Shown here: positions 30,670 through 38,742 of the stretch, one piece after another
Layout: every line of letters begins with the position of its first letter
Numbering within the stretch: position 1 is the stretch's first letter
NCBI GenBank assembly: GCA_947631845.1
Contig: CANRMY010000018.1
Coordinates: forward strand, 1 to 40,212
From: an uncultured Oscillospiraceae bacterium
GTDB taxonomy: Bacteria; Bacillota; Clostridia; Oscillospirales; Oscillospiraceae
Direction: 5' to 3'
DNA: 40,212 nucleotides
Made by a program: the position numbers and the translations under genes
Notes under the pieces: generated by a model
What the model saw: the letters and a program-made list of their open reading frames with translations, nothing else
Databases searched by the model: none
What the model was told of the DNA's origin: nothing

Positions 30670-31817
30670 ATCAATTCACCTCCTCCAAAATACTCCTCCA
30701 TCAAAGCTTTTTTCAATATTTCCAGTTTATCCAATCCCTGTTGGATTGTCAACCTATATTTATCGACATCCACAGCAAAAGAAGCAAATAGTTGTAGCAA
30801 CTTTTTGCTTGGTATCATTATTCGAAGCCTTTTAAGCATTGAAATAGATAAATATGCGACCGTGGAACCAGCCTGCAGACTATCAATTTGTTTTCTGAAT
30901 CCAGACATAGTAAACAGGTATTGCAGGTAGAGTGGGGTAATATCTTCGGCAAAGTTACTCAACCAGCTAATCATTCCATCTTGAAAGTAAAATTGATCTT
31001 CCTTCTTGACAATATAGCATCTGCCAAGAGTTCCGCGTGATGTAATTAGAACGTCTCCTGTTTTGGGAACAAGCCCGGTTTGTTTTAGCTCGTTATATTT
31101 TTCTTCTGGAATGAACAAACCACTGTCGGCATAACCAGCATCCATTTTGTTTACCAGGTCAGATACTCTCCAGAACGGGACGCCAAATGAACTCATTTCG
31201 TTTTGATATATTCGCTTGCTTGATCCTACGTTACAAAGATTTTCTAACTTTTGCAAAGGCCACTTTTTTGTGTTCTGTTCTGGATCCCCAAACATCTCCA
31301 AAAACCTCGCCTTAACCAGCTCATCCAGCTTGGCAAGCTGCTGTTTGCGAAGAGTGATTAGGCTACTGACTTTATCCAGTATAGCGGAAATTTTGACCTG
31401 TTCTATTATTGGAGGAAGTGGGATTTCTGCTTCATAAAGAATATTCTTGCTGATTGCTTTGAACGTACTTCCGGTTCCCTTTGAGTTTAATTCTTCAACC
31501 TTATTTTCTAACCCATACCAAAGGTATTTTTGATTACACAATTCTGGATTTACTGTCAATGCAGCAAGCCCGCGCCCAATGCAGCATTCAGTATCCGCAA
31601 TATTTAACGCTCCAATCGGTGCCCGTACTGAAATCAAAATATCATTTGGCTTTGCGATCTTTGCTGGTTCACTGCACCAAATGCGGGTGGTAGGATGCAA
31701 ATCTCCAAAGTCCGCATTTCCTTGAAAAAAAGGCAGACCATTACCCTCTGTATTGTACGTCGATGATTCTGGGGACTGCCCCATATTGACAGTGCAAATG
31801 TCTCCGAGTCTCGCCAT
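30666..31817 (-). CDS. hsdS: Type I restriction enzyme, specificity subunit
   Basis: A 383-residue HsdS with two target recognition domains (about 1-155 and 185-355), each followed by a long conserved helix. Examples are PPIIEQVKISAILDKVSSLI with QLAKLDELVK, and at the end LQLFASFAVDVDKYR with GLDKLEILKKALM. The two domains read the two halves of a bipartite DNA site, which cannot be predicted here. GEVWR-like GVPFWRVSDLVN opens the second half. The ATG at 31817 overlaps the hsdM stop as TGATG and lies 8 nt after GGAGGGG; a GTG at 31820 is in frame. The gene is AT-rich, as is common for exchanged hsdS genes. Confidence 0.93.
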   Translation of the reverse strand: MARLGDICTVNMGQSPESSTYNTEGNGLPFFQGNADFGDLHPTTRIWCSEPAKIAKPNDILISVRAPIGALNIADTECCIGRGLAALTVNPELCNQKYLWYGLENKVEELNSKGTGSTFKAISKNILYEAEIPLPPIIEQVKISAILDKVSSLITLRKQQLAKLDELVKARFLEMFGDPEQNTKKWPLQKLENLCNVGSSKRIYQNEMSSFGVPFWRVSDLVNKMDAGYADSGLFIPEEKYNELKQTGLVPKTGDVLITSRGTLGRCYIVKKEDQFYFQDGMISWLSNFAEDITPLYLQYLFTMSGFRKQIDSLQAGSTVAYLSISMLKRLRIMIPSKKLLQLFASFAVDVDKYRLTIQQGLDKLEILKKALMEEYFGGGELM

Positions 31818-33313
31818 CACACCATCCCCTCCAATTCCTCAATTCCCTTCTGTATCTCCGCCTCCAGCGCCTTCAACTCCGCGATGATCTCACTTGTGGG
31901 CGGGTACTCCACGGGGGTGTACTCTGTCTTTTTATACTTGTTGATGCTCAGATCGTACCCGTTGGCGACGATCTCCTCCTTTGGCACCAGAAAAGACTGC
32001 TCCGTACGGGGACGGGACTTTTCGGCCTCCAGATTATGAAAACGGGCGACGATATCCGGGATGTCGTTCTCCGCTATAGGCGTGCGCTTGTCGTCCAGGG
32101 AAAAGCCGTCGGCGCGCATGTCGTAGAACCAGACATTATCGGTGCCGCCGTGGCCGGTTTTGGTGAAGACCAGGACGCCGGTGGACACTCCGGCGTAGGG
32201 CTTAAAGACGCCGGAGGGCATGGAAATCACGGCCTCCAGGCGGTTGTTGTCGATAATCTCTTGCCGGATGGCCTTGTGTGCGGCGGAGGAGCCGAAGAGC
32301 ACCCCGTCCGGGACGATGCAGGCGCACCGTCCGCCGGTTTTGAGCATCCGCAAAAACAGCGCCAGGAACAAAAGCTCCGTTTTCTTCGTTTTACAGACCT
32401 TCAAAAGATCTGGGGAAACGGTATCCGCGTCAAGGCTGCCCTTGAAGGGCGGATTAGCCAGAATGAGGGTGTATTTGTCCTTGTCGGCGTTCTGCTCGCT
32501 GAGGCTGTCCCGGTACTCGATGAAGGGATTGTCCACGCCGTGTGTCATCATGTTCATGGCGCCGATGCGCAGCATGGTTCGATCCATGTCGTAGCCGGTG
32601 AACATGCGGTTCATATAGTGCTCCCGCTTTTCCCTGTTGAACATGACTTCAGCCTTGTAGTTCTCCTTCAGATATTGCCCGGCGGAGATAAGGAAGCCCG
32701 ATGTGCCGCAGGCGGGGTCACAGATCACATCATCCGGTGTCGGTGCCGTAAGCTCCACCATCATGCGGATGATGTGCCGGGGCGTGCGGAATTGACCGTT
32801 GAGGCCGGACTGGGAGATCTTGCTCAGAAGATACTCATATACATCGCCGCGGATGTCCGTGTCCTGAATCTGAGCCATCTGGCTGTAGATCCCGTCGAGG
32901 CAGTCCACGACCTTTGACAGCACCAGCGGCGTGGGGAGCTTAAAAATGGCGTCCCCCATGTACTTGGAATAGGCGCTGTTCTTGTCCGCGTGGAGGTTTT
33001 TGATAAAGGGAAATACCCACTCCTGCATGACGCTGTACATCTGCCCCGCGGGGAAGTCCCGGAATACAGACCACTTAAGCTGGCGGCCCGGAACCTTGCG
33101 GTCGCCGATTTTCACCTCCTCGGCGAAGATGCTCTCAAAAGGCAGACCCAGCATGACGCTCTCCCGGCTTTTTCTGTCGTCAGACTCATCCAGATCGTGG
33201 ATGAACATGAGGTATGTGATCTGCTCAATGACATCCAGAGGGTTTACCAGTCCCCCCGCCGCGAAAATATCCCAAAGCCCGTCGATTTTGTTTTTCAGTT
33301 CCCCTGTAATCAT
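31817..33313 (-). CDS. hsdM: Type I restriction enzyme, DNA methyltransferase subunit
   Basis: A 498-residue N6-adenine methyltransferase. The helical HsdM N-terminal domain (about 5-140) precedes the catalytic domain, with the S-adenosylmethionine-binding motif DPACGTSGFL (about 202) and the catalytic NPPF (LANPPFKGS, about 285). With HsdS it methylates the host site and forms the core of the restriction complex. The ATG at 33313 overlaps the fic stop as ATGA and is preceded by GGGAGAGAG. fic, hsdM, hsdS and the small membrane protein are thus chained by overlapping starts and stops. Confidence 0.96.
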   Translation of the reverse strand: MITGELKNKIDGLWDIFAAGGLVNPLDVIEQITYLMFIHDLDESDDRKSRESVMLGLPFESIFAEEVKIGDRKVPGRQLKWSVFRDFPAGQMYSVMQEWVFPFIKNLHADKNSAYSKYMGDAIFKLPTPLVLSKVVDCLDGIYSQMAQIQDTDIRGDVYEYLLSKISQSGLNGQFRTPRHIIRMMVELTAPTPDDVICDPACGTSGFLISAGQYLKENYKAEVMFNREKREHYMNRMFTGYDMDRTMLRIGAMNMMTHGVDNPFIEYRDSLSEQNADKDKYTLILANPPFKGSLDADTVSPDLLKVCKTKKTELLFLALFLRMLKTGGRCACIVPDGVLFGSSAAHKAIRQEIIDNNRLEAVISMPSGVFKPYAGVSTGVLVFTKTGHGGTDNVWFYDMRADGFSLDDKRTPIAENDIPDIVARFHNLEAEKSRPRTEQSFLVPKEEIVANGYDLSINKYKKTEYTPVEYPPTSEIIAELKALEAEIQKGIEELEGMV

Positions 33314-34371
33314 GTTTCTCTCTCCCTGTTCCAGATATAAGATGTGTAGCGCCCGCCGCCAAGTTTAATGATCTCACCGCTTTTGACCATGTCGTTCAGG
33401 GCCCGTTGTACCGTGACCTGACTGATGTCGGGGCACTGTTGCATAAGCTCTGCCTTGGTGATTTTGCCAAGGGTGCCCCGGATGATCTCTCGTACCCGCT
33501 CCGGCTTGCTGAGATCGCTGGTGATCAGCGCCTGCACCCGGCTTGAAAATTCACGATACGCGGCGAGAACTGCGCCCAAGAGATAGCGAACAAAGGGAAC
33601 GTAAGTGTTTTCGCCCTCATGCCAGCCAACAGAGCTCTCCTGCAAGGTGTCGTAGTAGGTTTCCTTGGCCTTTTCAATGAGCTTTTCAATACTGATGTAT
33701 TTGCCCACAATATACCCCGCACGATAGAGCAGCAGGAGCGTCAGAAGTCGGCTCATTCTTCCGTTTCCGTCGCTGAAGGGGTGTATGCAGAGAAAATCAA
33801 GAATAAAAACGGGCATGAGCAGAAGGGGGTCGTATTCTCCGCCGTCAAGAGCGCTGTTATACGCCTGGCAAGCCCGCTCTACGGCTTCTGGCGTTTCCCA
33901 TGCGGGCACCGGCTGAAAACGAACGAACTTGTTTCCTTGGGCATCGGTTTCTGCAATGATATTGTCAGCGCTTTTATAGTTGCCGCCAACTGATGTACCG
34001 CTGAAACGGTAGAGGTCCCGGTGGAGCTGAAGAATAATCGACGGCTTCAGGGGAATAAAATCATGACTTTCATGTATTGTGGACAGCACGTCCCTGTAGC
34101 CCGCAATCTCCTGCTCGTTTCTTGTCCTTGGCATAGTCTTTTCTTTGATCAGCTGTTCCAAGCGCTCGTTGGAGGTGTAGATCCCCTCGATGCGGTTGGA
34201 AGCCTCGGTGCTCTGGATTTTCGCGATTTCCAGTAACTGCGAAAGCGCATCCGCCTTCGCCTCGATAAAAAGGTTCTGCTCTCCCTTGTACTCATGGATC
34301 TGTCCAACCATCCCCACAATGTCCGGGATGAGCAGACTCTGATAGACCGCCGCATAGTCGTATTGTCGCAT
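33310..34371 (-). CDS. Fic-domain protein (AMP-transferase type) heading the restriction operon
   Basis: A 353-residue protein. An N-terminal Fic_N helical region contains SNRIEG (about 56-61), matching the (S/T)xxx(E)(G/N) inhibitory helix of class II Fic proteins. The Fic core has HPFSDGNGRMSR (about 195-206), with catalytic His, acidic residue and Arg intact, so AMP transfer from ATP to a protein hydroxyl is expected. A C-terminal winged helix (about 280-345, ISQVTVQRALNDMVKSGEI) suggests DNA binding. GAGGTG lies 5 nt before the ATG. Genes of this form are often found next to hsdM/hsdS; the target is unknown. Confidence 0.92.
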   Translation of the reverse strand: MRQYDYAAVYQSLLIPDIVGMVGQIHEYKGEQNLFIEAKADALSQLLEIAKIQSTEASNRIEGIYTSNERLEQLIKEKTMPRTRNEQEIAGYRDVLSTIHESHDFIPLKPSIILQLHRDLYRFSGTSVGGNYKSADNIIAETDAQGNKFVRFQPVPAWETPEAVERACQAYNSALDGGEYDPLLLMPVFILDFLCIHPFSDGNGRMSRLLTLLLLYRAGYIVGKYISIEKLIEKAKETYYDTLQESSVGWHEGENTYVPFVRYLLGAVLAAYREFSSRVQALITSDLSKPERVREIIRGTLGKITKAELMQQCPDISQVTVQRALNDMVKSGEIIKLGGGRYTSYIWNRERET

Positions 34372-34440
34372 AAGACACCTCGTTTCAGGAAGACATATAC
34401 TCGAAATGCTCTTATTATATCATGGAGCAATCCTAAACGC

Positions 34441-34486
34441 AACAGTCAATTTTATCATTCATCAAGAAATGATAAAATTGACTGTT
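34441..34486. terminator. 19-bp AT-rich perfect hairpin
   Basis: 34441-34459 pairs perfectly with 34468-34486 around an 8-nt loop. It lies between the end of the unknown 400-residue gene and the fic operon. Neither side has a clean T tract, so it could be a terminator or a regulator-binding dyad. TATAAT at 34415-34420 on the minus strand is a likely -10 for fic. Confidence 0.6.
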
Positions 34487-34513
34487 CTTAAGATGCAATA
34501 TTAAATACTTCCC

Positions 34514-35716
34514 TTATGCGTCAACAAAATACTTTGCATGGCAAAGCGCAAAATCCTTCAAGATGTTCCCAATTTCTCCGGCTGTTGTTCTATCTGAATC
34601 GTTTTTGATATTATAGTCCATCAAACAGATCGGAGAAGAGGGATCATCGGGGTTCATACCGGTTGTTTCAAATAATATTCTGGACTCGTCCTTCCATTCG
34701 GCGTTTCTAAGGTTGTCGTTCAGTACCCACATGCGGAATCGCGGTCCGTAGCCATTCCGCTGCCATACGTAGCGAAAATCAGAAAACATTAATCCCTCAA
34801 ATGCTTCGGTGTAAACTATCACTGCAGTTATTTTATCAAATACGTCTGGAGCTACACCCACTGACAAAGCTGCAGCGGGTTGTGTTAGGAGTCCGTTTAT
34901 TTCGTTTGTCAGCAAAGACCAAGCTTCAAGAAAACCGTTTGAGGGGAAATCGCTGTACGACCAATTGATATACAGGAGATTGAACGTATCCGCGTTGGGT
35001 GTTGAAAACTTATCCGCCGCACTGTTTAGAAACTCTTTTAGCTTAAGAACTCTTGGCGAACAGTAGGGAATGCTGTGCCTTGAACACTCACTTTGTACCG
35101 CTGTTCTTCCTTTTTCAGTTAATAAAAACGCAGGAATAAAGATTTTTCGTTCACCTTGTCTGACCTCGGGAAATTTGGGACATTTTACTTCAATATTTAC
35201 TGTAATAGTACGGTTGCCAGAATATTTTTTCATGAATCGAGCCTCAGGATTCTTTTTTATTTTTCCTATTTCCAGTGGCGGCTCGTAAAGTGCGCTATCC
35301 CATAGACGTCCTGAGTAAAATGTTAGCACACTAATTTCTGACATTGCTTCAAAGAAAGTGTTTTCATCGTAATGGCCTTTCCCTGCGGAAAGCTGATCTG
35401 TAATAAACTTATCAATTTGATTTTTGCCAAAAACACTTTCAAGAAGTGAAAGCCGCTTAGATAGATTTATGCAAAAGTTAAAATTGAATGAGCTGTCATC
35501 AATTATGTTGGTCGAATTTTCAAACCACTGAATAAAACGCGGGTCATTGTATATCATTTGCTGAAAACCCAAAAATGAGGATAACCTGTTTTCAAGTGCC
35601 TTTATCAGAAAATGCTCGTCAGCATATTCATCTAATTGCCCAGAAATCCATGCTTTTTCCAAATAATCGCACAGGCCTTGATCATTAGAGCAAGGGAAAC
35701 TCCGTTCGTGTCTCAT
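34514..35716 (-). CDS. Unrecognised 400-residue protein with a possible nuclease-like core
   Basis: A soluble protein whose family I do not recognise. Between about residues 140 and 200, GRLWDSALYEPPLEIGKIKK is followed after about 20 residues by a strand ending IEVKCPKFP. An acidic residue and E-x-K on neighbouring strands are what a PD-(D/E)XK nuclease core shows, but this pattern alone is weak. The C-terminal third contains an alternating hydrophobic region (about 300-345) and an acidic end. AAGGTGA lies 6 nt before the ATG. The gene is AT-rich, lies upstream of the fic-hsd operon on the same strand and is separated from it by a strong hairpin, so it may be a separate defence gene. Confidence 0.7.
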   Translation of the reverse strand: MRHERSFPCSNDQGLCDYLEKAWISGQLDEYADEHFLIKALENRLSSFLGFQQMIYNDPRFIQWFENSTNIIDDSSFNFNFCINLSKRLSLLESVFGKNQIDKFITDQLSAGKGHYDENTFFEAMSEISVLTFYSGRLWDSALYEPPLEIGKIKKNPEARFMKKYSGNRTITVNIEVKCPKFPEVRQGERKIFIPAFLLTEKGRTAVQSECSRHSIPYCSPRVLKLKEFLNSAADKFSTPNADTFNLLYINWSYSDFPSNGFLEAWSLLTNEINGLLTQPAAALSVGVAPDVFDKITAVIVYTEAFEGLMFSDFRYVWQRNGYGPRFRMWVLNDNLRNAEWKDESRILFETTGMNPDDPSSPICLMDYNIKNDSDRTTAGEIGNILKDFALCHAKYFVDA

Positions 35717-35915
35717 GAATATTCACCTTATTTAAATAGTCATTGTTATTGTTATTGAGAAAAATGTTTACGCTTGCAGTATTACATCGCTTGAATAATC
35801 AAGAATAATCTAATATAAAATATTTTCACCTGACCATACGCATCTTAAAGCTCTGCGCATTCCTCGCATTTTTCTTTCTGTCTAATGTTACAGAGAAATG
35901 GAACTGATAAGTTAG
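35717..35915. other. AT-rich spacer without a recognisable gene
   Basis: About 200 bp with no supported reading frame. It should contain the promoter of the gene at 34514-35716, but I see no convincing -35/-10 pair. Confidence 0.4.
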
Positions 35916-36689
35916 TCAATGAACCCCCGTCATCTTCCCCCGCACGTAATCCCAGACCCGCATCCTGCTCCCCGGATACGCCTCCCGCATCTTTTTTAGC
36001 GCTCTGGCCTTGGCTTTCTCCACGGCGTCCTCTCGCATCATGTGGTACATGGCTATATCCCGAAGCGGCTGTTTATCGTAGTCGAACACGCCGAAGGTCT
36101 TGCCGATGATGTCCTGCTCCCTTTTCGTAAGACTGTCGAAGAGTTCCTTTAGAGACTCGGTGCGGATGTTCTGCGCGACGATCTCCTCCGGCGACGGATT
36201 TGGCTCACTGTCTGTTATGTAGTCATAAACATCGCCGTCATCGTCCGCCGCAAGGTCGTAGATCGATTGAAAGTGTGTCGAATAGGCGATGGCCTTCCGC
36301 ACCTCGGCCTCTGGGATGTTCAGCTTCTCCGCGATTTCTGTGTCGGAAAGACCGTCCACATTCCGAAGCCGCTTGGCCTTTCGGACAAGGGCCATACTGC
36401 GCGGGTCCAGGGAGAGAGTGCCCAAGCTGCTCTCCATGTGGCGGCGCATGGCTGACTCGATGAAGGGAGTGACGAACGCCGTTAGTGTCCCCTGGGCCGG
36501 GTCGTATCTACCACCGCGCACACATTCAATAAATGCCACCATCCCGACGCTGTCCAGCTCCGACAGCGTTTCTTCTGTATACCCGCCCCGGCCCATGCAG
36601 TTGAACGATTTCGTAATCTTCATAGCAAGGCTGTGGATGAGTCCTTGGGTCTTCTCGCAGAGCTCCGAAAGGGATTCCTCATTTGTCAC
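35916..36689 (-). CDS. Sigma-70-like factor of a mobile element
   Basis: A 257-residue sigma factor-like protein. A region 2-like helix set (about 10-85) includes LSELDSVGMVAFIECVRGGRYDP and FVTPFIESAMRRHM. Region 3-like NIPEAEVRKAIAY (about 125) and a region 4-like helix-turn-helix (about 190-235, LTKREQDIIGKTFG... PLRDIAMY) follow. The C-terminus lacks a clear -10-melting aromatic set, so it may be an element-encoded regulator with divergent promoter recognition. The start is GTG at 36689, overlapping the stop of the upstream gene as GTGA. That coupling supports reading the upstream gene in its shifted frame. Confidence 0.8.
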   Translation of the reverse strand: MTNEESLSELCEKTQGLIHSLAMKITKSFNCMGRGGYTEETLSELDSVGMVAFIECVRGGRYDPAQGTLTAFVTPFIESAMRRHMESSLGTLSLDPRSMALVRKAKRLRNVDGLSDTEIAEKLNIPEAEVRKAIAYSTHFQSIYDLAADDDGDVYDYITDSEPNPSPEEIVAQNIRTESLKELFDSLTKREQDIIGKTFGVFDYDKQPLRDIAMYHMMREDAVEKAKARALKKMREAYPGSRMRVWDYVRGKMTGVH

Positions 36690-37587
36690 GTGGCCGCACC
36701 GCCAGTCTTTCTCGGACGGCCACGGGGTTTCGCCGTGCGGGTGATGTTCAGAACGGAGTATACCCTTTCGGATGTGATGCCGGCCTCGAAATCGTCAACG
36801 GAGATGTCCTTGCTCCGCAACGCCTCGTAGAGCTTGTCCCGGACGTAGTCCTTGGCCCGTCGCTCGTCCTCCCGTCCGGCAGCTCCCGGGGGACGTAGGA
36901 CAGCATATACTCGTCGTGCCTGTTGTAGCTTGCGGTGCTGGTCAGAGGATTCACGATGAGCTTCTGGATAAGCCTTGGATCGTTATAAAAATCATAGAGT
37001 GCCCTGGCGTATGTCTCGGGGGAGTTGGTCTCCAAGCGAGACAGGATGGAATTGATGAAGTTGCGGATGGTCTGGTTGAAGGCGTAAATGTCCATGACGT
37101 AGCTTCCGTACCGGGTCACGTGGCTAAAATAAAATTCCCACTTGTCCGTCATGTCTCCGGGGTACAGGAGCAGGGACAGCGGCAGATTGGAAAGGGACTC
37201 CTTCCCGTCCGCCTCTATAAGCTGTGAGTAAAGGTCCATGTCCTGCTCGGTGAACTTTACCGGCGTCGCCGGGTCGTATCTGTTCAAAAACTCCTCGGTC
37301 TCTTTAAACAGGTCATCGTCGTCAAGCAGCAGTTGAAACACGGTAAATTTTTTGAGTTCGGCGGACAGTGCGGACATCTCTTTATTCAGCATCCGCCAGA
37401 CGGCGACATCCCGCTTCCTGTTGTATCTGCCTGCAAGATCAATGACGCGCTCTGCCTTTGTGCGGATGACATCGTAGTCGTCGGGTGTGAGATTGATCAG
37501 ATTCTCCGTCAGCTCACCCGCGGAGAAGGGGTGTCCGTTCAACTCCATGGTCGTCCCGTAGGTGTAGAAAACGATCCTGCCGTCCAT
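36686..37587 (-). pseudogene. Frameshifted gene of unknown function with an AT-hook tail
   Basis: From the ATG at 37587 (AGGTGGG 7 nt upstream) the frame reads through about 235 codons of a soluble, acidic, helical protein (LLLDDDDLFKETEEFLNRYD, FYFSHVTRYGSYVMDIYAFN). Near 36870-36885 it goes out of frame: the original frame gives low-complexity Ser/Thr/Arg to a late stop. The -1 frame continues as REDERRAKDYVRDKLYEALR and ends in KPRGRPRKTGGAAT, with a GRP AT-hook core, at 36686, overlapping the sigma gene start. A few missing bases after LPDG, or a real recoding site, would explain this. An ATG at 37623 would add 12 residues but lacks a ribosome binding site. Confidence 0.7.
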
Positions 37588-37662
37588 AAATTGTCCCACC
37601 TGAAAAATAATTTGTCCTGCCATTTTATTATCTTACTCTTTTTTGTCACAAAATACAAGTAG

Positions 37663-37698
37663 AAGGACGTGTGCCGCGAGGCCCGTCCTTAAATTTTT
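37663..37698 (+). promoter_or_regulatory. Attenuator-like hairpin before the AAA ATPase gene
   Basis: AAGGACG (37663-37669) pairs with CGTCCTT (37684-37690), followed by AAATTTTT and then, 6 bp on, the GGAGG ribosome binding site. The position between promoter and start suggests control by premature termination. Confidence 0.4.
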
Positions 37699-37716
37699 AT
37701 ACGAGGAGGTTTTGAA

Positions 37717-38694
37717 ATGGCAAACAACAACCTCGCCGTCGTTGACGGTGAAACCCTGGCGGACATGAGATTACCGCCGGCGCAGTATTGCGTGAAGTCT
37801 CTGCTCCATCAGGGCGTGACGATCCTGGGCGGAGCGCCGAAGATCGGCAAGTCCTGGCTGGTGCTGGACCTGTGCGTCCGGGTAGCGAAGGGGGAGAGCG
37901 CGTTCAGATTGGAGGTACGGCGCGGGACTACGCTTTACCTCTGCCTGGAGGACACCCTGCGGAGGATACAGCACCGGCTGGTCAGCCTCACCGACGAAGC
38001 TCCCGCCAACATGTTCTTCTCAACGGAGGCTCGTACATTGACCGAAGGTCTCTGCGACCAGGTCAGAGAGTTTATGAGAGCTCACCCCGACACGGTCCTG
38101 GTGGCCGTGGATACCTTCCGGGTCATCCGCAGTACTACCCCGGACGTCTCCTACGCCACGGACTACCAGGACGTGCGGGAGCTGAAGAAGCTGGCGGATG
38201 AGCTGGGCATCTCCATTCTGCTGGTCCACCATCTGCGCAAGCAGGGAGCCTCCGACCCGCTGAACAAGCTCTCCGGCACCACTGGCATCGCCGGAGCGGT
38301 GGACGCTGTGCTGGTGCTGGAGAAAAGTGACCGGTGCCAGTCCGGGGCGGCGCTCATCTGCACGGGCCGGGATATTGAGTACCGGGAGTTGGAATTGCGG
38401 TTCGAGAGTGCGGAATGTTCCTGGGAGCTGGTCTCGGACAGTGCGGAGGACCCGGCGATGCTCCTGCTGCCGGAGCTTGGGGACCTGGTGGACTTCATGA
38501 GAAAATACACCATCCTCTATGGACGACTGAGCCAGGAGGATATGCAAAAGCGAAGCGGCAGAGAGGATGACTCCAACAGCATCCAGAATCAAAGACTATT
38601 GTTAGAGAAGTACGCCGCCGACAAAGGCTTCACCAACACAAAATTTATATACGACGACGGTTACACAGGCACCAACTTTGTTGAGGTAAGATAA
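37717..38694 (+). pseudogene. RepA-like AAA ATPase truncated and fused to a serine recombinase N-terminus
   Basis: Residues 1 to about 263 form a RecA-like ATPase of the RepA/AAA_25 helicase group common on clostridial mobile elements. Walker A is GGAPKIGKSW (about 38-47), Walker B is VLVAVDTFRVI (about 128) and LLVHHLRKQG (about 167) follows. At about 38505 the frame passes without a break into ILYGRLSQEDMQKRSGRED and on to FIYDDGYTGTNF, the first about 57 residues of a large serine recombinase, including its catalytic serine in GRLS. The recombinase part then stops abruptly where family members continue ERPGF. The ATPase has lost its C-terminal tail and the recombinase all but its first domain, so both are probably non-functional. 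Confidence 0.8.
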
Positions 38695-38734
38695 CGATAC
38701 CTTTTTTGCAGAGGGTGTTATCTTACCTCTTTTT
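38683..38734. terminator. 13-bp inverted repeat at the recombinase junction
   Basis: GAGGTAAGATAAC (38683-38695) is the exact complement of GTTATCTTACCTC (38717-38729), which is followed by TTTTT. It lies between the recombinase fragment and the stop codon of the opposite-strand recombinase. It could be a terminator or the end of an inserted element. A TTATCTTACTCTTTTTTG match also occurs at 37624-37641. Confidence 0.55.
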
Positions 38735-38742
38735 GATGTATG

